In this document: positions 6,698 through 8,500 of the stretch, piece after piece
How the letters are laid out: every line of letters starts with the position of its first letter
How positions within the stretch are numbered: position 1 is the first letter of the stretch
Assembly: GCA_011775825.1 (NCBI GenBank)
Contig: JAABYK010000374.1
Coordinates: 1-8,500, forward strand
Direction: 5' to 3'
Length of the DNA: 8,500 nucleotides
DNA from: Candidatus Zhuqueibacterota bacterium
GTDB taxonomy: Bacteria; Zhuqueibacterota; Zhuqueibacteria; Oceanimicrobiales; Oceanimicrobiaceae
Position numbers and translations under genes: made by a program
The notes under the pieces: generated by a model
Database searches by the model: none
Seen by the model: only the letters and a program-made list of their open reading frames with translations
Told to the model about the DNA's origin: nothing

Positions 6698-6834
6698 TAA
6701 ATGTCTGACCGAAAACGGCCTGAAGCGGTCATTCCCGAGTGCTTTAATCGGGAATCTCCTGGCTAATCAAGGAGATTCCGGCTCAACACCATGCCGGAAT
6801 GACATGCTCGGTCGAGTTTTCGGTCAGACATTTA
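6698..6834. mobile_element. MITE-like element, 137 bp, with perfect 19-bp terminal inverted repeats
   Basis: The ends TAAATGTCTGACCGAAAAC (6698-6716) and GTTTTCGGTCAGACATTTA (6816-6834) are exact reverse complements. Inside are two inverted units, each a small hairpin: ATTCCCGA..TCGGGAAT from about 6731 to 6755 (8-bp stem), and ATTCCGGC..GCCGGAAT from about 6775 to 6800 (8-bp stem). The axis is marked by AATCTCCT on one side and AGGAGATT on the other. The element has no coding capacity, so any mobility would need a transposase encoded elsewhere. TGAATAAA overlaps the left end (6694-6701) and recurs 7 bp beyond the right end (6842-6849). It is not a clean target-site duplication. Confidence 0.7.
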
Positions 6835-6887
6835 AATTAGCTGAATAAAAGATAAAAACCTCATTCATAAAAAACAAGAAAAAGTTC

Positions 6888-6899
6888 AGAGGTATTTCT
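6888..6899. repeat. 12-bp direct repeat, copy 2
   Basis: AGAGGTATTTCT, identical to 6674-6685. On the minus strand both copies continue as AGAAATACCTCT followed by GAAC or AAAC, so the shared stretch is near 16 bp. This copy directly adjoins the possible promoter at 6901. Confidence 0.5.
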
Positions 6900-6900
6900 T

Positions 6901-6929
6901 TTGACAGGGAACATCCAAATTGCTACTTT
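6901..6929 (+). promoter_or_regulatory. Possible sigma-70-type promoter
   Basis: TTGACA at 6901-6906 is a perfect -35 match. A 17-bp spacer follows, then TACTTT (6924-6929) as a weak -10. It points toward the exported-protein gene, which starts 287 bp downstream, leaving a long structured leader with two hairpins. Confidence 0.3.
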
Positions 6930-6982
6930 TGGGAAAACGCTCGTTTTCGAGGGAGTACAAAAAAGCGAAGTGGTCTCATCAC

Positions 6983-7009
6983 CCCCCGGAGGCTCCAAGC
7001 CTCCGGGGG
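6983..7009. repeat. Strong GC-rich hairpin (12-bp perfect stem)
   Basis: CCCCCGGAGGCT (6983-6994) pairs perfectly with AGCCTCCGGGGG (6998-7009) across a 3-nt loop. No T-run follows on either strand, so it is probably a dispersed palindromic repeat. In RNA it would be a very stable stem inside the leader of the downstream gene. Confidence 0.65.
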
Positions 7010-7154
7010 ATCGGATTACCAGGATCGCCCAGTATATTTTATACAGGGCGAGAAATGGGCTTTGGATATTCACTCAAAGGCCATAATGACTATGGCAAGA
7101 AATTACTGTCTCAAATTGAGTTTGGAGTGGCACAAACATCCGATTGGATTTCGT

Positions 7155-7176
7155 GCACGGGACAAACGTCCCGCGC
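7155..7176. repeat. Short hairpin upstream of the exported-protein gene
   Basis: GCACGGGAC-AAAC-GTCCCGCGC forms a 9-bp stem with one mismatch and a 4-nt loop, about 40 bp before the ATG at 7216. No T-run follows. Its role is unknown. Confidence 0.45.
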
Positions 7177-7215
7177 AATCTGATTACTCTCATCAAACTG
7201 AGGTTTTGTCTGTCC

Positions 7216-7884
7216 ATGTTTCGAATTAGCTATTCGCTCATAATGGCACTTTTGGTGCTTCTGTCCACATTAACGTGTCAGGAGCAAGTTGAAATTGGCA
7301 ATATCTCCAAAGCTCCGGAAATTGGGCCAGAGGAGAAACATTTTGCCAATGTCTTCAAACCGCTTGATGGCGTTTGGCGGGGCGAATTTTACATCTATCG
7401 CGACCAGCGTGGTCAAACGCAGGAACGATCTCAGCCAACAGATCTCGATTCGACGCTTTTTCAAAAGCTGCCGCTGAAGTTGGAAAACAAAATTCGAGTC
7501 GAGCAGACGTATGTCTCCAAAAGTCCCTATTTTCAGGAGGTCCGAATCAAAGACATGTATGTGGATGAAAGCGGTCAAAAACAGACCGTGGAAAGTTACG
7601 GTGTGAATAAAGTCCAGAATGGTCAGTTGTGGTGCGTCGTAAAAAAACCGAACGAGAAGGTGATCCACCGGGGCAGGTTGGAAGGCGAGCACACGATTGT
7701 CTGGCAGCGCAACGTTTGCAATCCATTAAGAATCGAGTACTTTAAAGAGACGGTCAAAAGTGAAGAGTACACGATTATCGGATGGGGATATTATGGAAAG
7801 GACGATCCGGAGCTAAGTCCTGGATTCTGGTTTAGAGGAAGGTATGAAAGGGAAGGTTCAGTCCGGAATCAGAAGTCAAAGTGA
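7216..7884 (+). CDS. Exported protein of unknown function, possibly a lipoprotein
   Basis: I do not recognise the family. The protein has 222 aa from the ATG at 7216. An in-frame TTG at 7144 would add 24 residues before the signal peptide and is less likely. The N-terminus MFRISYSLIMALLVLLSTLT-C is a signal peptide ending at Cys21. The lipobox is imperfect (Thr at -1 and -3), so lipoprotein status is uncertain. The mature part is rich in alternating strand-like segments and aromatics. Notable stretches are FKPLDGVWRGEFYIY (residues 47-61), a YFQEVRIKDMY stretch, VVKKPNEKVIHRG, and a C-terminal region with GWGYYGKDDPELSPGFWF. The GVWRGEF motif near the start recalls small beta-barrel, lipocalin-like ligand binders, which is only an impression. 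The ribosome binding site is weak (TGAGG, 12 nt before the ATG). It is divergent from the metal locus, and a solo repeat unit follows the stop. Confidence 0.82.
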   Translation: MFRISYSLIMALLVLLSTLTCQEQVEIGNISKAPEIGPEEKHFANVFKPLDGVWRGEFYIYRDQRGQTQERSQPTDLDSTLFQKLPLKLENKIRVEQTYVSKSPYFQEVRIKDMYVDESGQKQTVESYGVNKVQNGQLWCVVKKPNEKVIHRGRLEGEHTIVWQRNVCNPLRIEYFKETVKSEEYTIIGWGYYGKDDPELSPGFWFRGRYEREGSVRNQKSK

Positions 7885-7895
7885 TTTCGTGCTGA

Positions 7896-7957
7896 ACGAA
7901 AACTCGCCTGCGCCCGTCATTCCGGCATGGTGTTATACCGGAATCTCCTGGTTTTAG
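7896..7957 (+). repeat. Solo copy of the MITE-like element's half unit
   Basis: GTCATTCCGGCATGGTGTT (7916-7934) and CCGGAATCTCCT (7938-7949) exactly match the reverse complement of the right half of the element at 6698-6834 (6785-6803 and 6770-6781), in the same order with a 3-nt gap that differs. CGAAAACTCG upstream also matches. There is no partner arm here, so this is a half element. It starts about 12 bp after the exported-protein stop and forms a 7-bp-stem hairpin without a T-run. Confidence 0.7.
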
Positions 7958-8045
7958 GCACTGAGATGCCCGGTTAAAAGATCTCGAATGACAGCAATAG
8001 ACCGGTTTCGTTCAGCCCATAATTATGATTGCATTTAAGAAGAAG

Positions 8046-8072
8046 CAGTTTTGTAAACTGTAGACAGTTTAC
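8046..8072. promoter_or_regulatory. Array of alternating half-sites, candidate operator
   Basis: CAGTTT (8046-8051), AAACTG (8055-8060) and CAGTTT (8065-8070) alternate in orientation with 3- and 4-nt gaps. The last two belong to the dyad GTAAACTGT-AG-ACAGTTTAC (8053-8072), which has perfect 9-bp arms. It ends 30 bp before the pentapeptide-like gene start, where a repressor or attenuating hairpin would act. The binding factor is unknown. Confidence 0.4.
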
Positions 8073-8102
8073 TTTAAATGTGAATCGTCCCCCGGAGAGC
8101 AA

Positions 8103-8500
8103 ATGAGCCAAAGCCAGCCCATGTGCAGTTTTCGATTCAAACACGATCCGCACCTTCGGTGTCCACATCCGGTCGAAAAGAACGGAAAATGTATTTTTCA
8201 CCTCGGCGAGCCGTTGGAAAAGTTTCAAGAAGAGCTTCGGTCTTATTTGGAGCGGTTGAAAAACGATTCGGCTGAAATTTGGGACTTTCGAGGATTTATT
8301 TTTCCGGAGCCGGTTAACTGGAGCGGTGAAACCTTTCCCAAGAAGATTGATTTTAGAGGCGCGGTTTTCAAGGCAGAGGCCAAGTTCACCGAAGCGATCT
8401 TCAAGGCAGACGCCTTCTTCAGAGTATCGAATTTCAAGGCAGTCGCCGACTTCGAAGACTCGATCTTCGAGGCAGCCCATTTCTTAGGATCGACCTTCAA
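8103..8500 (+). CDS. Pentapeptide-repeat-like protein with Cys/His N-terminus; C-terminus cut by window edge
   Basis: Start of a solenoid protein; 132 codons are visible and open to the right edge. GGAG lies 5 nt before the ATG. The N-terminus (residues 1-34) carries Cys8, Cys20, His22, Cys30 and His33 in a pattern like a small zinc finger (CSF..RCPHP..KCIFH). A short helical segment follows (residues 38-56, EKFQEELRSYLERL). From residue 82 on there is a repeat in which Phe recurs with Ala or Ser two residues before it (A/S-x-F), as in pentapeptide-repeat beta-helices. The Phe spacing alternates 6 and 5 for several units (89, 95, 100, 106, 111, 117, 122), then settles to 5. This gives an 11-residue unit starting FKAxA, and the DNA shows it as TTCAAGGCAG at 8367, 8400 and 8433, with TTCGAGGCAG at 8466. 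Function unknown; proteins of this class serve as binding scaffolds. Minus-strand frames here are shadows of the repeat. Confidence 0.85.
   Translation, partial: MSQSQPMCSFRFKHDPHLRCPHPVEKNGKCIFHLGEPLEKFQEELRSYLERLKNDSAEIWDFRGFIFPEPVNWSGETFPKKIDFRGAVFKAEAKFTEAIFKADAFFRVSNFKAVADFEDSIFEAAHFLGSTF

Larger units (their letters stand above)
6653..7215. other. Gene-free repeat-rich spacer between divergent genes
   Basis: The flanking genes point away from each other, so promoters for both must lie here. The spacer carries a MITE-like element (6698-6834), a pair of 12-bp direct repeats (6674-6685 and 6888-6899), a possible -35/-10 pair (6901-6929) and two GC-rich hairpins (6983-7009 and 7155-7176). 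Short open frames starting with TTG cross the hairpins and do not look like genes. Confidence 0.65.

Noticed and set aside
6983..7009. Intrinsic terminator
   Set aside because: The stem is strong but no T-run follows on either strand and no gene ends just before it.
6901..7183. Short plus-strand frames beginning with TTG
   Set aside because: They run through GC-rich hairpins, have no ribosome binding site and give no domain-like product.
7270..7692. 140-codon minus-strand open frame
   Set aside because: Antisense to the exported-protein gene and without a signal, domain or ribosome binding site.
7974..8480. 168-codon minus-strand open frame with a repetitive CLEDR-type pattern
   Set aside because: The periodicity is the mirror image of the 33-bp repeat of the plus-strand pentapeptide-like gene, which has a good ribosome binding site and family-like features.

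Overview
The window looks like a stretch of chromosome from an uncultured or little-studied Gram-negative bacterium of roughly balanced GC content. The Gram-negative call rests on a predicted outer-membrane beta-barrel with a C-terminal Phe, several Sec-type signal peptides and a periplasmic metal-binding protein. Most genes have clear Shine-Dalgarno sites, and the spacers between genes are full of dispersed palindromic repeats. Repeats of this style are common in FCB-type and related phyla such as Calditrichota or KSB1, but this placement is only a guess. I saw no rRNA, tRNA, CRISPR array or transposase.

Layout. 1-2117 (minus) is an exported oligopeptidase B whose last residues run off the left edge. 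2118-2579 is a repeat-rich spacer holding a composite inverted-repeat element (2231-2391) and a cluster of four short hairpins (2421-2571). 2580-6652 (minus) is a metal-uptake locus read right to left: a small exported protein with HxH and CxxC motifs (6317-6652), an outer-membrane porin-like barrel with an N-terminal coiled coil (4925-6220), a TroA/ZnuA-type substrate-binding protein (3465-4418) and an ABC-3 family permease (2580-3443). A 506-bp AT-rich spacer separates the porin from the binding protein. It carries a duplicated dyad (ATTGT-N3-ACAA) just upstream of the binding-protein gene, which I propose as the operator of a metal-responsive repressor. 6653-7215 is a second repeat-rich spacer containing a 137-bp MITE-like element with perfect 19-bp terminal inverted repeats. 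7216-7884 (plus) is an exported protein of unknown function. 8103-8500 (plus, cut by the right edge) is the start of a pentapeptide-repeat-like protein with a Cys/His-rich N-terminus and an unusual 11-residue repeat.

How the genes may work together. The barrel would admit metal ions (Zn, Mn or similar) through the outer membrane, the SBP would capture them in the periplasm and the permease would move them inward. The small HxH/CxxC protein may be an accessory metal-handling protein. The ATPase normally encoded beside such a permease is absent from the window, so it must be encoded elsewhere or be shared. The peptidase, the exported protein and the pentapeptide-like gene have no obvious functional link to the metal locus.

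Most unusual features: the modular architecture shared by the two composite repeat elements and a solo copy; the duplicated candidate metal operator; the ATPase-less metal locus with its small Cys/His protein; and the 33-bp (11-residue) tandem repeat with an alternating half-site array just upstream of its gene.
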